Below, in pieces: positions 34,931-44,321 of a stretch of DNA of 64,000 bases (positions are counted from its first letter, which is position 1; each line of letters begins with the position of its first letter). The stretch is from Lactobacillus sp. ESL0701 (GTDB lineage Bacteria > Bacillota > Bacilli > Lactobacillales > Lactobacillaceae), in assembly GCF_029433445.1 (NCBI RefSeq), contig NZ_JAQTIC010000006.1, forward strand, positions 124,001 through 188,000, written 5' to 3'. Both the position numbers and the translations under genes were made by a program. The notes under the pieces were generated by a model. It was not told where the DNA came from and ran no database searches. It saw only the letters and a program-made list of their open reading frames with translations.

Positions 34931-36088
34931 ATGTTAAATAGACAAAGACAAATTAAGTTATTGCAGGATTTAATCCAAATTGAAACCATTGACGACCACG
35001 AAAAAAAGGTTGTTGATTATGTTGTAAAGCTGTTTGCCCCATTTGGTGATCGTGTCCGCATCACCCACGTACCTTACCAAGGTGATCGCGAAAGTTGTGT
35101 CATTTCAATTGGACCAACCGATGGCAATTTCAAGCTTGGTTTTTCCGGTCACATGGACGTAGTTAACCTGGGTAACCGCGAAGCTTGGCGTGACGATCCA
35201 TTTTCCGGCAAATTATACGACAATGACACCAAAATGTACGGCCGTGGAACCACTGATATGAAAAGCGGTTTAGCCGGAATGATTGCAACGTTGCTGTCTT
35301 TACTTGAAGATAATGTGCCGTTAACAGGCGAATTGCGGCTGTTAATGTCAGTTGGTGAAGAAACTGGTCAATGGGGCGCTGAAGAACTGACTAAGGAAGG
35401 TTTTATCGACGATTTGGACGTTATCGTCATTGGCGAAGACTCTAACCTTGATATTTCTTATTCCAACAACGGCGACATTGACTACACCGTCACTTCCTAT
35501 GGTAAAGTCGCTCACTCTGCTCAATTGAATGTTCTCAATGCCATTGACAATATGACTGACTTCATTCAACTAGCCAATCAAAAGTTGCGTCATTTACCAA
35601 AAGTTCACGAAAAATTAGGTCCTGTTTTACACAACATTACGATGATTTCCGGCGGCGATCAGGTCAACAGTATGCCCGATAAGGTTGTTGCCCGCGGCAA
35701 TATTCGTATTAACCCATTCTATACAGTTAAAGACATTCAAACGATTTTGGAAAATGTCATCAATGAAGTTAACCAGATGCCGCAGCACCATTTTGAATTG
35801 CAGTACGATTATTTGGGTGAAGCTGTCTCTGGTGACGAAAACAATGAATATGTCCAAGCAGCTCAAAAGTTACTTGAAAATATTCTAAAGCGCCCAGTTA
35901 ACTTATTCACCGAGTCAGGAACAACAGATGCGTCTAAATTCGTCAATAGTCCGTCGGCACCAACCATGTTTAGCATTGGACCCGGAAATGACAGCTGCCA
36001 CCAAGTTGACGAGTACGTTGATATTCCCGATTACCTCGCAGCAACTGAATTTTATGAACAATTTGCCAAAAAATACTTAACCAAATAA
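34931..36088 (+). CDS. M20-family deacylase, DapE/ArgE type
   Basis: 385 residues with GFSGHMDVV, YGRGTTDMKSG, the catalytic VGEETG and a late histidine (NDSCHQVDEY), a complete di-zinc site. DapE removes succinyl from N-succinyl-diaminopimelate in lysine/DAP synthesis. Location behind an L-box and a transporter fusion supports a lysine-related substrate, but the exact N-acyl group cannot be told. Starts 25 bases after the transporter stop, in the same operon. Confidence 0.82.
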   Translation: MLNRQRQIKLLQDLIQIETIDDHEKKVVDYVVKLFAPFGDRVRITHVPYQGDRESCVISIGPTDGNFKLGFSGHMDVVNLGNREAWRDDPFSGKLYDNDTKMYGRGTTDMKSGLAGMIATLLSLLEDNVPLTGELRLLMSVGEETGQWGAEELTKEGFIDDLDVIVIGEDSNLDISYSNNGDIDYTVTSYGKVAHSAQLNVLNAIDNMTDFIQLANQKLRHLPKVHEKLGPVLHNITMISGGDQVNSMPDKVVARGNIRINPFYTVKDIQTILENVINEVNQMPQHHFELQYDYLGEAVSGDENNEYVQAAQKLLENILKRPVNLFTESGTTDASKFVNSPSAPTMFSIGPGNDSCHQVDEYVDIPDYLAATEFYEQFAKKYLTK

Positions 36089-36254
36089 GCCCAAGTTTAC
36101 TTTAGAGCTTATCATTCATTTTCACATCAAGCAGCAGTTCAAATTAGTTACTGCGATCTCGCTTCATCTTATATTTCATTATTAATCATTAGCAGACCTT
36201 AAGTTGACAAGACGTAATTTTTAGCCTATCATTCTCACTAAGTTAAATAATTTC

Positions 36255-36482
36255 CAATGCAATAGAGGTCGCGATAATTACGAACCTGGTCCTAGCGCGC
36301 AAACGCAATGAAGGCTAGTCTGAAGGATTACCGCCGAAACAAGAATTTGATTTGCGTCACTTTTTTGTTGGGCTGCAGGAGCATATCTTGCAGACTGTCT
36401 CGGTTCGTCCCCGGGGAGCGCTATATGATTTGTCTAAATATGATTAATTATAACCTCGTTGCGAACGCAGCGAGGTTTTTGG
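36255..36482 (+). promoter_or_regulatory. Lysine riboswitch (L-box), copy 2
   Basis: Nearly the same conserved blocks as copy 1 (AGAGGTCGCGA, TACCGCCGAAAC, GTTGGGCTGCA, TGCAGACTGTCTCGG, CCCCGGGGAGCG). Its terminator AACCTCGTTGCG / CGCAGCGAGGTT plus T-run is much stronger than in copy 1. Peripheral stems differ between copies, so both are probably maintained. Confidence 0.9.
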
Positions 36483-36533
36483 TTTACGCTTTTATTGTGT
36501 TGGCTTTATTTAAAACAATTTGGAGGTTTTAAA

Positions 36534-38153
36534 ATGAAGTCAAAAAGTAAATGGTTATCTATTTTCATTGCAACCTTGCTCGGGCTAGCAATCACATTAG
36601 GATTGTCTCCGCGAGCTTACGCTAAAGATAATGGTGTCCTCAAAGTCGCAATGGAGGCTAACTACCAGCCATACAACTGGACCCAAACTAATAACGCTAA
36701 CGGTGCCGTTCCGATTGATGGTTCTCATACTTTTGCCAACGGTTATGACGTCAAAATCGCCAAAATCATCGGTAAAAAATTGCACCGCAAAGTAGTCGTC
36801 TTCAAGACTGAATGGGACGGTCTTTTACCGGCTTTGACCAGTGGTAAAGCTGATTTAATTATCGCCGGCATGAGTCCCACTGCTGAACGTGAGAAGGCAA
36901 TTAACTTTTCCCAACCTTACAGACGTAGCACGTTTGTCGTTATTACCAAGGCGGGCAGTAAATATGCCAATGCCAAAAGTCTAAGCGACTTTAAGGGTGC
37001 AAAATTAACGGGGCAACAAGGAACGTTCCACTACCAATTAATCAGCCAACTAAAAGGTGCTAAGAAGCAGCCAGCAATGCGTGACTTCGCTGCCATGCGC
37101 CAAAGCCTAATTTCAGGTACGATTGATGGTTACGTTGCCGAAGATACTGAAGCCACCTCATTTAAAATGGTTGATCCCGACATCAAGGCAATTCCTGTTA
37201 ATAAGATGACTGGCTTCCACGCGACTAAGGAAGAATCAGTAACTTCCATCGGAATTGCCAAACCTAACAAACAGTTGCTTAAGCAAGTTAACCAAATTCT
37301 CGCCACAATTCCTAATTCTAAAAGAACAAAGTTAATGACCGCAGCTATTAAGGAGCAACCAAAGACTGATAATGCCAAAGGTAAAAAGGGCAAACAACAA
37401 AATTGGTTTGTTTCGATTTGGCAACAATACGGCGGCATGATTATGAGCGGGATTGGCATGACCCTGCTGCTTGCCTCAGTGGGTACTATCGCCGGGTTCT
37501 TCATTGGACTATTCGTTGGCGTCATCCGGACCATTCCAACACCAACAACTCGCGGCAAGAGATGGACATTGAAGTTTATTGATTGGTTACTATCAGTTTA
37601 TATTGAAATTTTCCGGGGCACGCCAATGATGGTACAAGCTGCTGTTATCTATTATGGTATCGCCCAGTTATGGCACCTAAACATTGACCGAACAATCGCC
37701 GCCTTGGTAATTGTTTCCATTAATACTGGTGCTTACCTAGCCGAGATTATCCGCGGCGGAATTATGTCAACGCCAAAAGGGCAATTTGAAGCAGCCAGTG
37801 CCCTAGGAATGAGCCATAACCAAAGAATGTGGCACATTATTCTGCCGCAAGCCATTAGAAACTGTCTGCCATCCATTACCAACGAATTTATCGTTAACAT
37901 CAAGGACACATCAGTTTTAAGTATTATTTCTGTTTCCGAACTATTCTTTGTTGGGACCACGATTGCCAGTCAAACGTTCAAGTTCTTCCCAACTTACCTA
38001 ACAATTTCTGTAATCTACCTAATTCTCACCTTCACGATTACCAGAATTTTTAATTTAATTGAAAAGCACCTTGAAGGCAGTAAAAACTATAATTTAATGG
38101 CCAACCAAGTTCAGGTCGGCTCAACCGAAAAGACGGAGGTTAACAAATCATGA
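36534..38153 (+). CDS. Lysine-regulated ABC transporter, substrate-binding protein/permease fusion (copy 2)
   Basis: 539 residues from ATG 36534, closely similar to copy 1 over its full length: the same TNNANGAVPIDGSHT segment near the N-terminus and a nearly identical permease. Differences concentrate in the signal peptide and binding domain, which may tune specificity. The stop overlaps the ATPase start by four bases (ATGA), so this operon encodes a complete importer. Confidence 0.9.
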   Translation: MKSKSKWLSIFIATLLGLAITLGLSPRAYAKDNGVLKVAMEANYQPYNWTQTNNANGAVPIDGSHTFANGYDVKIAKIIGKKLHRKVVVFKTEWDGLLPALTSGKADLIIAGMSPTAEREKAINFSQPYRRSTFVVITKAGSKYANAKSLSDFKGAKLTGQQGTFHYQLISQLKGAKKQPAMRDFAAMRQSLISGTIDGYVAEDTEATSFKMVDPDIKAIPVNKMTGFHATKEESVTSIGIAKPNKQLLKQVNQILATIPNSKRTKLMTAAIKEQPKTDNAKGKKGKQQNWFVSIWQQYGGMIMSGIGMTLLLASVGTIAGFFIGLFVGVIRTIPTPTTRGKRWTLKFIDWLLSVYIEIFRGTPMMVQAAVIYYGIAQLWHLNIDRTIAALVIVSINTGAYLAEIIRGGIMSTPKGQFEAASALGMSHNQRMWHIILPQAIRNCLPSITNEFIVNIKDTSVLSIISVSELFFVGTTIASQTFKFFPTYLTISVIYLILTFTITRIFNLIEKHLEGSKNYNLMANQVQVGSTEKTEVNKS

Positions 38154-38899
38154 CGCAAGCAAACGATACGATTTTAAGTTTAAAGCATATTCAAAAATCT
38201 TTTGGCACTCACCAAGTATTGAAGGATATTTCCTTTGATATTAAAAAAGGCGAAATTGCTACAATTATTGGTCCCTCTGGTGGTGGTAAATCAACCACCT
38301 TGCGCTGCATCAACATGCTGGAAGAACCAACAGCTGGGGAAATCGACTTTCATGGCGAAAACGTCTTAGCCCCAGGCTATAACCGCAATATCTACCGTGC
38401 TAAAGTCGGCATGGTCTTCCAACAGTTTGACTTATTTGAGAACAAAGACGTCCTAGCTAACTGTATGGTTGGTCAAGAACTCGTTCTAAAGCGTTCTAAA
38501 GAAGAAGCCCGCAAGGTTGCTGTCGACAACTTGAAAAAGGTCGGCATGGCAGAATACATTAATGCCCGCCCTAAGCAATTGTCCGGTGGTCAACAACAAC
38601 GGGTCGCAATTGCCCGCGCGATTTCGATGGATCCAGAAATTTTATTATTCGATGAGCCAACCAGTGCCCTTGACCCAGAAATGGTCGGCGAAGTTCTCAG
38701 CGTTATGAAAGACCTAGCCACTACCGGATTAACGATGATTATCGTTACTCACGAAATGGCCTTTGCCCGCGACGTTTCCGATCAAGTCTTCTTTATCAGC
38801 GACGGCGTCATTGCCGAGCAAGGAAGTCCTGACCAATTGCTTAACCACCCACAAAATGAAAAAACAGCGAAGTTCTTACGTAACTTCCAAAACAGTTAA
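38150..38899 (+). CDS. Amino-acid ABC transporter ATPase
   Basis: 249 residues: Walker A GPSGGGKSTT, Q-loop, signature LSGGQQQRVAIARA, Walker B ILLFDEPTSALDPE and switch histidine TVTHEM-like (IVTHEMAF). GlnQ/HisP type. As the only ATPase near the two permease fusions, it probably drives both. Confidence 0.95.
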   Translation: MTQANDTILSLKHIQKSFGTHQVLKDISFDIKKGEIATIIGPSGGGKSTTLRCINMLEEPTAGEIDFHGENVLAPGYNRNIYRAKVGMVFQQFDLFENKDVLANCMVGQELVLKRSKEEARKVAVDNLKKVGMAEYINARPKQLSGGQQQRVAIARAISMDPEILLFDEPTSALDPEMVGEVLSVMKDLATTGLTMIIVTHEMAFARDVSDQVFFISDGVIAEQGSPDQLLNHPQNEKTAKFLRNFQNS

Positions 38900-38901
38900 T
38901 T

Positions 38902-38934
38902 TAAAAGCCTGTCTGTTAATCGACAGGCTTTTAT
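38902..38934 (+). terminator. Terminator of the second lysine operon
   Basis: Stem AAAAGCCTGTC / GACAGGCTTTT with an 8-nt loop. Confidence 0.88.
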
Positions 38935-38953
38935 TTTTGATCTTTCTTTTTCA

Positions 38954-39688
38954 TTAATTAAATGGCCACCACGGGAAATTTTTATTTAATCTAGATGCAG
39001 GTGCTCCATCTTTAAACGGCATATAATAATCCAGCATCGTTCCACGCATTTGCATGGGTATTTCACTCTTCTTAACTAAGCGAATTGCATACACATAAGA
39101 GCCCTTATGCATCACATACGCCCAGCGGTGCTTTAAGTCGTATTCGCCAGTAGAGAACTTTAGCCACGAACCATGATCGAAAGGATCGTCAGTAACATAC
39201 TCATCCACTTTTTGTGGAATTTTAAGCCATACTTTTTTCTTAGTTTTACCATGCTGCTCAATTCCGCGTTCTTTTTTCAATTCAACTTTATCCGGCAGAG
39301 TAGCATAACCATACTTAGTCTCCAAAAATGGATTAAAGCGATCAATCCATTCCACTTGATTTGCTCGACCATAGCCTAAAACACAGAGCCATATTAAAAT
39401 CACGGCAAAAATACTGCCAATGATTATTAAATAGCGGCGGTATCTCCGCTTATCATTTACATCTGAACTAATTTTCTTAACCATTGCGTTATTGTCTCCT
39501 TTCAATAAAGTGTCAAGCGGAACTGCCAACAGGTCACTCAGTTCTACCAAAGTATCCAAATTAGGATAGCTCAATGAATTTTCCCAGCGCGATAGTGTTT
39601 GCCTTGTGACATGCAACTTATCTGCCAACTGCTGCTGGGTCAAATTCAATTCTTGCCTTCTTTCACGTAAAACCCGTGCTAATTCCAT
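38954..39688 (-). CDS. XRE-family regulator with membrane anchor
   Basis: From ATG 39688 (AAGGAAGG upstream): a helix-turn-helix at residues 1-60 (LNLTQQQLADKLHVTRQTLSRWE split by short linkers), one membrane segment near 85-105, and an external C-terminal domain of about 140 residues of unknown kind. This looks like a membrane-bound transcription sensor. No target gene is adjacent on the same strand. Confidence 0.78.
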   Translation of the reverse strand: MELARVLRERRQELNLTQQQLADKLHVTRQTLSRWENSLSYPNLDTLVELSDLLAVPLDTLLKGDNNAMVKKISSDVNDKRRYRRYLIIIGSIFAVILIWLCVLGYGRANQVEWIDRFNPFLETKYGYATLPDKVELKKERGIEQHGKTKKKVWLKIPQKVDEYVTDDPFDHGSWLKFSTGEYDLKHRWAYVMHKGSYVYAIRLVKKSEIPMQMRGTMLDYYMPFKDGAPASRLNKNFPWWPFN

Positions 39689-39804
39689 TTGCACTTTACC
39701 TTCCTTTCTAAACAATAACTTAACAATATATGCCGCAAAAGTAACGCAATTATCATGTTACATCCGCGCCAGAAGCAGCTTAATAGATAAATGTTTTTTT
39801 AATC

Positions 39805-39840
39805 AAAAAGAACCAGCTCACGACAAGTTGGTTCTTTTTG
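39805..39840 (-). terminator. Terminator of the AIM24 gene
   Basis: Stem AAAAAGAACCAGCT / AGTTGGTTCTTTTT with a 6-7-nt loop. Confidence 0.85.
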
Positions 39841-39851
39841 ACTACAACAAT

Positions 39852-40550
39852 TTATTCGGCTGGCAAAAATTGCCTTACCGAACGAGCTAATTCTTTAAGG
39901 TTACTAGTTTGTAAATAAACAACGCCATGCCCATAAAAGCTATCAACTAAGCCTTCTCCAGACATAAAGCCAAATGACCCACTGGCTGATTCAATTTTAT
40001 AATCAAGAGAATCTTCCCACGCCAAAACATTGTCATTATCAATTTGGAAGTTATTTTCGTCCGTAAGTTCCATTTTGACGATATTACCAGTACCATTAAT
40101 CAATAATTTGCCCGTTCCCTTGGTATGTAAAATGAAAAAGCCACCAGTTTTACCAAACACAGCTTTCGATAGGCCCTTTTGTCTGATAGCTTCATAGCCT
40201 GTATTTTCATCCGCTGCCAAAAAAGCGCCCGTGTTTAGCCGATATTGGTGCCCTTCAGCCAAAGTCAATTCTTCTATTGCCCCGATCGTGTTAGGAGCTA
40301 TTCCTACTAATGCATTATCGCCAGTTGCTTTAACTTCATTAATAATCATGCTTTCCCCTGTGACCTTGCTGCGAGCAACCGAGCGCACTAACCCACCTAA
40401 GCCCTTGTGATCGTTAGAATTCATTTTTGCGTGTAATTTTACATTTTGCATATAAGCCATACTGCCACGTTGAATTTTAGCAGTTTCACCATTAGCTAAG
40501 GACAATTCAACTAGTGGCGAAAGCCCCTTATTAAAAATTTTGATTTCCAT
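39852..40550 (-). CDS. AIM24 family protein
   Basis: 232 residues of beta-rich, tryptophan-RNA-binding-attenuator-like fold. Repeated glycine-rich strands (GKLLINGTG, SGSFGFMSGEGLV) and the late FYGHGVVYLQT segment identify the family. Function in bacteria is unknown. Single gene. Confidence 0.88.
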   Translation of the reverse strand: MEIKIFNKGLSPLVELSLANGETAKIQRGSMAYMQNVKLHAKMNSNDHKGLGGLVRSVARSKVTGESMIINEVKATGDNALVGIAPNTIGAIEELTLAEGHQYRLNTGAFLAADENTGYEAIRQKGLSKAVFGKTGGFFILHTKGTGKLLINGTGNIVKMELTDENNFQIDNDNVLAWEDSLDYKIESASGSFGFMSGEGLVDSFYGHGVVYLQTSNLKELARSVRQFLPAE

Positions 40551-40691
40551 ATTATTTTTACTCCTTCAGCCAATATTCTTTGTATTTAATTATATAAAAA
40601 TACTCATCATTAATTATAGCAAAATTGATAGAATAAAAATTAGGCAAATTAATTAGCTAAAGAATTACACCAGCTAATCGACCTAAATTTA

Positions 40692-41609
40692 CTAAATAAT
40701 ATCAGTTTTTTTCTGTTCTTCTACTAATTTCCAGCCAGTAATAAAGTGCTGCTCACGTAAATTACACAAGTCATGATAATCGCTCGCCAAGCTATCAATG
40801 GCATCCTGCAACTTCTTATTCTGCTTACGCATTGCATTCAATTCCGGATCATTAACCACACCCTTAAGATGCATGGTTGCCGCCAATTTACGTCTTCGCT
40901 CTTCAAACTCACCTTTCAAAGTGGCTAATGCATCTTCATACTTAACCAACTTCTGATTAATCTGAGAAATCTGGTCGTTTAGCTGGGCAAATAATGCAAA
41001 CGGCATATTAGACTTGATTCGATTACATTCCTGACACGATAAGATTAAATTATCTAAGTCATTATTACGCGATAGTGACACTGGATCCTTATGGTCAACG
41101 CTACGCCCACGCCGACCGCAATATTGGCAGCGATAATGGTACTTAGCTCGAATACGTTCACGGTCAATGTAATTAACTTCATTTAATTGAAAATCAACTT
41201 TTAACCCCAATTGCGTCAGATTATCGGCAAAAGTCAAATCAAGTTGGGGAACAAAGGCGTTTTTACCAATTTCACTGGCAATAACAGCCGCGTTAAAATC
41301 ATGACGGGGCAATTGCTGCTGGGCTAAACTATTGCCGTCATAATCTTGAATAAAGGCCTCATAACGCTTGCGATATTCCTTTTTAATTACTAGAAAGTCA
41401 TGCTCATTATCAGTTATCGGCTTACCTACAAAGGTATACAGCAGCCCTTGCGCAAAAATCTGCACTGCCAAATTGGCAAAATCATTAGCATCTTGCCCTC
41501 TTTGCAGGCAAATATCACAGATACTCGTTAATTTAGGATTTATTAAACCATGCTGTTTAAAATGTACCGAATTCATCCGTAAACCGCAGCTGCTGCATTG
41601 AAATTTCAC
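40692..41609 (-). CDS. HNH endonuclease with N-terminal zinc ribbon and coiled coil
   Basis: GTG 41609 is chosen because AAAGGAG sits ten bases upstream; it gives 305 residues. CSSC and CDIC near the N-terminus form a zinc ribbon. The HNH core (CQYCGRRGRSVDHKDP ... CQECNRIK) lies near residues 155-200, and a coiled coil follows (about 205-285). It could be a stand-alone nuclease of a defence or mobile origin. No restriction or methylase partner is visible. Confidence 0.8.
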   Translation of the reverse strand: MKFQCSSCGLRMNSVHFKQHGLINPKLTSICDICLQRGQDANDFANLAVQIFAQGLLYTFVGKPITDNEHDFLVIKKEYRKRYEAFIQDYDGNSLAQQQLPRHDFNAAVIASEIGKNAFVPQLDLTFADNLTQLGLKVDFQLNEVNYIDRERIRAKYHYRCQYCGRRGRSVDHKDPVSLSRNNDLDNLILSCQECNRIKSNMPFALFAQLNDQISQINQKLVKYEDALATLKGEFEERRRKLAATMHLKGVVNDPELNAMRKQNKKLQDAIDSLASDYHDLCNLREQHFITGWKLVEEQKKTDII

Positions 41610-41671
41610 GTTGCCCTGCTCCTTTAAATTAAAAACTACCATTATTTCAATTTTACTCAATTTATCGTAAG

Positions 41672-41710
41672 AAAAAAAGGTAGGTTGCGCAGTGCAATCT
41701 ACCTTTTTAT
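41672..41710 (-). terminator. Terminator of the 46-residue protein gene
   Basis: Stem AAAAAGGTAGGTTGC / GCAATCTACCTTTTT with a 5-nt loop. Confidence 0.85.
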
Positions 41711-41725
41711 TTTATTATTATCAGA

Positions 41726-41866
41726 CTACTTGTTTTCGTCTTCTTTGGCCTTGTTCAAGAAAGCAACAACAGCAGCAACGTGAGCAACACGCTTCTTACC
41801 GTTTCTCTTGTTCTTAGGTCTTTGGTTTGGTTCACAACCAGTGTTGTAATTTTCACCTTTACGCAT
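41726..41866 (-). CDS. 46-residue basic protein, unknown
   Basis: Too short for ordinary ORF calling. ATG 41866 follows AAAGGA; the peptide begins MRKGENYNTGCEPNQRPKNK, is rich in Lys/Arg/Asn up to residue 27, continues with a small hydrophobic helix (VAHVAAVVAFL) and ends acidic. Codons are the preferred ones of highly expressed genes, and it has its own terminator, so it is probably a real abundant protein. No family recognised. Confidence 0.7.
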   Translation of the reverse strand: MRKGENYNTGCEPNQRPKNKRNGKKRVAHVAAVVAFLNKAKEDENK

Positions 41867-41884
41867 AGTACTATACTTCCTTTC

Positions 41885-41900
41885 AGATTTTCGAAAATCT
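41885..41900. repeat. 16-bp perfect palindrome ahead of the 46-residue protein gene
   Basis: AGATTTTCGAAAATCT lies just upstream of the ribosome site and could be an operator or an mRNA hairpin affecting translation. Confidence 0.5.
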
Positions 41901-41948
41901 TACTTAGTTTACCACGTTAAGGGTCTTGAATCAAGGTATGGCACCAAT

Positions 41949-42356
41949 TTAACAGGTTTTACCTTCCTCTAGGTCCTTTTTAGTTACTGCTGATGGCTGA
42001 TATTCGTTAATTGAAACCGCGCCATCAATCACACCACTATCATCTGCCAAGCTCATTGTGGCATTTTTTTCAGAGACAACTAAGTTATTATCTAAATACT
42101 GCATTTCTGCAGGACTAGTAAATAAACTCAAGTCAGTATTGTTGTTAATTGCAATTGAAAAGTCGGGGTCTTTTTGATCCAAAATCACAAATTGAAAATT
42201 AGCCCCAATAGTACAAGTACCGCCAAGTTTAGAATATTGGTTGGAGCCATCATTTAATGCCAATAATACAATCTGGTCTTGCTTAACATGACTTTTAATT
42301 CTAGCAGCAGCTTCAGGCTTTATATTCATTTTAATTGTTTCAGAATTACTCATCAT
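41949..42356 (-). CDS. HesB/IscA-like (iron-sulfur biosynthesis family) protein lacking the cysteine set
   Basis: 135 residues. The fold-level pattern (MNIKPEAAARIKSHV, then a central GGTCTIG and FVILDQKDPDFSI) matches the HesB-like proteins annotated in lactobacilli. A-type carriers need three cysteines; here only one internal cysteine and a C-terminal one occur, so Fe-S transfer is doubtful. Single gene. Confidence 0.65.
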   Translation of the reverse strand: MMSNSETIKMNIKPEAAARIKSHVKQDQIVLLALNDGSNQYSKLGGTCTIGANFQFVILDQKDPDFSIAINNNTDLSLFTSPAEMQYLDNNLVVSEKNATMSLADDSGVIDGAVSINEYQPSAVTKKDLEEGKTC

Positions 42357-42537
42357 AAATCCCCCTTATTTCTTCTACTTACTAAAGTATAGCTTGTGTG
42401 CATAAAAGAAAGCAAAATTCCTGCTTAGTAAATTTACATTTTCATAGTCAAAAATTTATCGTTGCACACAACGGAAAAAAAGCTCAAAATAGAAGTAATA
42501 ACCATAGATGATTGTAACTTGCGAAAGGGGACATTTT

Positions 42538-43638
42538 ATGACCGTCTTGAAAAAAATCTTTAGTGACAGAATCTTGCAGATTACTGCTATTGTCACAATT
42601 ATAAGTCTTTTTTTTGCTAGACCGCGACTTGGAGATATCAACTTACACACTATATTTTCAGTCGCCGCGATGCTAATTATCATCCAAATCTACGCGTACC
42701 TGCACGTGCTTGACGTGCTCGCATACAAATTGACTAGTATTGCTGACAACACGCGCAAACTGAATATTTTGTTCACACTTTTGGCAATTATCGCTGGGAT
42801 GTTTCTCGGTAATGATATAACAGCGCTTACGCTAATTCCACTTTATTTAAACATTGCTAAAAGATATGATTTACCGCAAATTTTGCCCGTTACCTTAATT
42901 GGAATGGGGGCAAATATCGGTGCGGCATTCACACCTTGGGGTAACCCACACAATATTTTTCTGGTTAGCAAATATTCCGTTAATGCCCTGACCTTTTTCT
43001 CATGGTCATTGCCGTACTTGCTTAGCGCATTGGTGATTACATTTATTATTTTTCACTTTATTCCGCGTAAACAAATTCCTGTTCAAGAAGCAAAGCAAAT
43101 TAATATCAGTATTCGACCAACCATAATAACAACCATTGTCTTCGCCTTTTTCTTTTTGGGTGTCTTCAAGGTTGTCAATGTTGCCTGGCCGATGCTAGCG
43201 GCAATTATTCTTGCGCTTTTGATTAATCCGCGGATTTTGCTTAAAGTTGACTTTGCCTTGCTGCTAACATTTACCTGTTTCTTTATCTTTATTAGCGATA
43301 TTCAACAGATTCCAATCATTGTCATGATTATTCATACAATGATTAATTCAGAAAGCTCAACCTACTTTACATCAATTTTATCCAGCCAAATTATCAGTAA
43401 TGTGCCCGCAACGATCCTTGTTGGTAAATTTACTCCATATGCCAAAGCGCTTTTCTTAGGAACTAATATCGGCGGTTTCGGCTCACCTATCGGCTCAATG
43501 GCTAACATGCTAGTTCTCAAAACCTTTATGCAGAATGCGACCGTCCCTAGAAACGAATTCTTCAAGAAATGGACCATCATGCAATTTATCGGTTTATTCA
43601 TCTTAATGATTATCGGTTGGCTATTATTGCTTGTTTAG
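42538..43638 (+). CDS. SLC13/ArsB-like anion permease
   Basis: 366 residues, ten or so membrane segments, from ATG 42538 behind AAAGGGG. Two inverted half-motifs, GMGANIGAAFTPWGNPHN and GTNIGGFGSPIGSMANM, are typical of the ion-transporter superfamily. Substrate (a carboxylate or oxyanion) cannot be told. Confidence 0.82.
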   Translation: MTVLKKIFSDRILQITAIVTIISLFFARPRLGDINLHTIFSVAAMLIIIQIYAYLHVLDVLAYKLTSIADNTRKLNILFTLLAIIAGMFLGNDITALTLIPLYLNIAKRYDLPQILPVTLIGMGANIGAAFTPWGNPHNIFLVSKYSVNALTFFSWSLPYLLSALVITFIIFHFIPRKQIPVQEAKQINISIRPTIITTIVFAFFFLGVFKVVNVAWPMLAAIILALLINPRILLKVDFALLLTFTCFFIFISDIQQIPIIVMIIHTMINSESSTYFTSILSSQIISNVPATILVGKFTPYAKALFLGTNIGGFGSPIGSMANMLVLKTFMQNATVPRNEFFKKWTIMQFIGLFILMIIGWLLLLV

Positions 43639-43658
43639 CATATTTTACTTATCTGAAT

Positions 43659-43687
43659 TAGGATGTAATGTTACATCCTTTTTTTCT
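43659..43687 (+). terminator. Terminator of the permease gene
   Basis: Stem AGGATGTAA / TTACATCCT with T-run. Confidence 0.85.
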
Positions 43688-43744
43688 ACCCAAAAAATAT
43701 ATAATCAGTTATAATTAAGCAGTATATATAAGGAGGTTTAACCT

Positions 43745-44305
43745 ATGCCATCATTAACTTGGATAATTCTAATTATCATTGTCTTATTAATCGCTATCTA
43801 TATCGCCATTTACAATGGTCTTCAAAAGGCCAAAGTTTACACCGATGAATCATGGAGCCAAATTGACGTCCAATTAAAGCGGCGTAATGACCTGATTCCT
43901 AACTTAGTTGAAACCACCAAAGGCTATGCCAAACATGAACAGGAAACCTTAGAAAATGTTGTGCAGCTGCGCAATCAGTTAACTAGTATTCCTAAAGATG
44001 ACCGCACCCAAACTTTAAAGGTTTCGAACCAAATTTCTGATGCTTTAAAATCAATCTTTGCTTTACAGGAAAACTATCCTGACCTAAAAGCCAACCAAAA
44101 TTTCTTGAAATTACAAGAAGAATTGACTAATACCGAGAACAAGATTGCCTACTCACGTCAGCTTTACAATTCATCAGCAGCCCTTTACGACCAAAAGTTG
44201 CTGACCTTCCCATCAAATATGATCGCCAGTATTCACGGCTTCAAAAAGGTTGACTACTTACAAGCCAGTGATGCCGAAAAAGAAGCACCTAAGGTTAAAT
44301 TTTAA
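43745..44305 (+). CDS. lemA: LemA family protein
   Basis: 186 residues: one N-terminal membrane segment (about 4-24) and a helical bundle starting DESWSQIDVQLKRRNDLIPNLVETTKGY, the LemA hallmark. AAGGAGG ribosome site. Followed 16 bases on by htpX, the usual pair in this group. Confidence 0.93.
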   Translation: MPSLTWIILIIIVLLIAIYIAIYNGLQKAKVYTDESWSQIDVQLKRRNDLIPNLVETTKGYAKHEQETLENVVQLRNQLTSIPKDDRTQTLKVSNQISDALKSIFALQENYPDLKANQNFLKLQEELTNTENKIAYSRQLYNSSAALYDQKLLTFPSNMIASIHGFKKVDYLQASDAEKEAPKVKF

Positions 44306-44321
44306 ATACTAGGTCACTACT

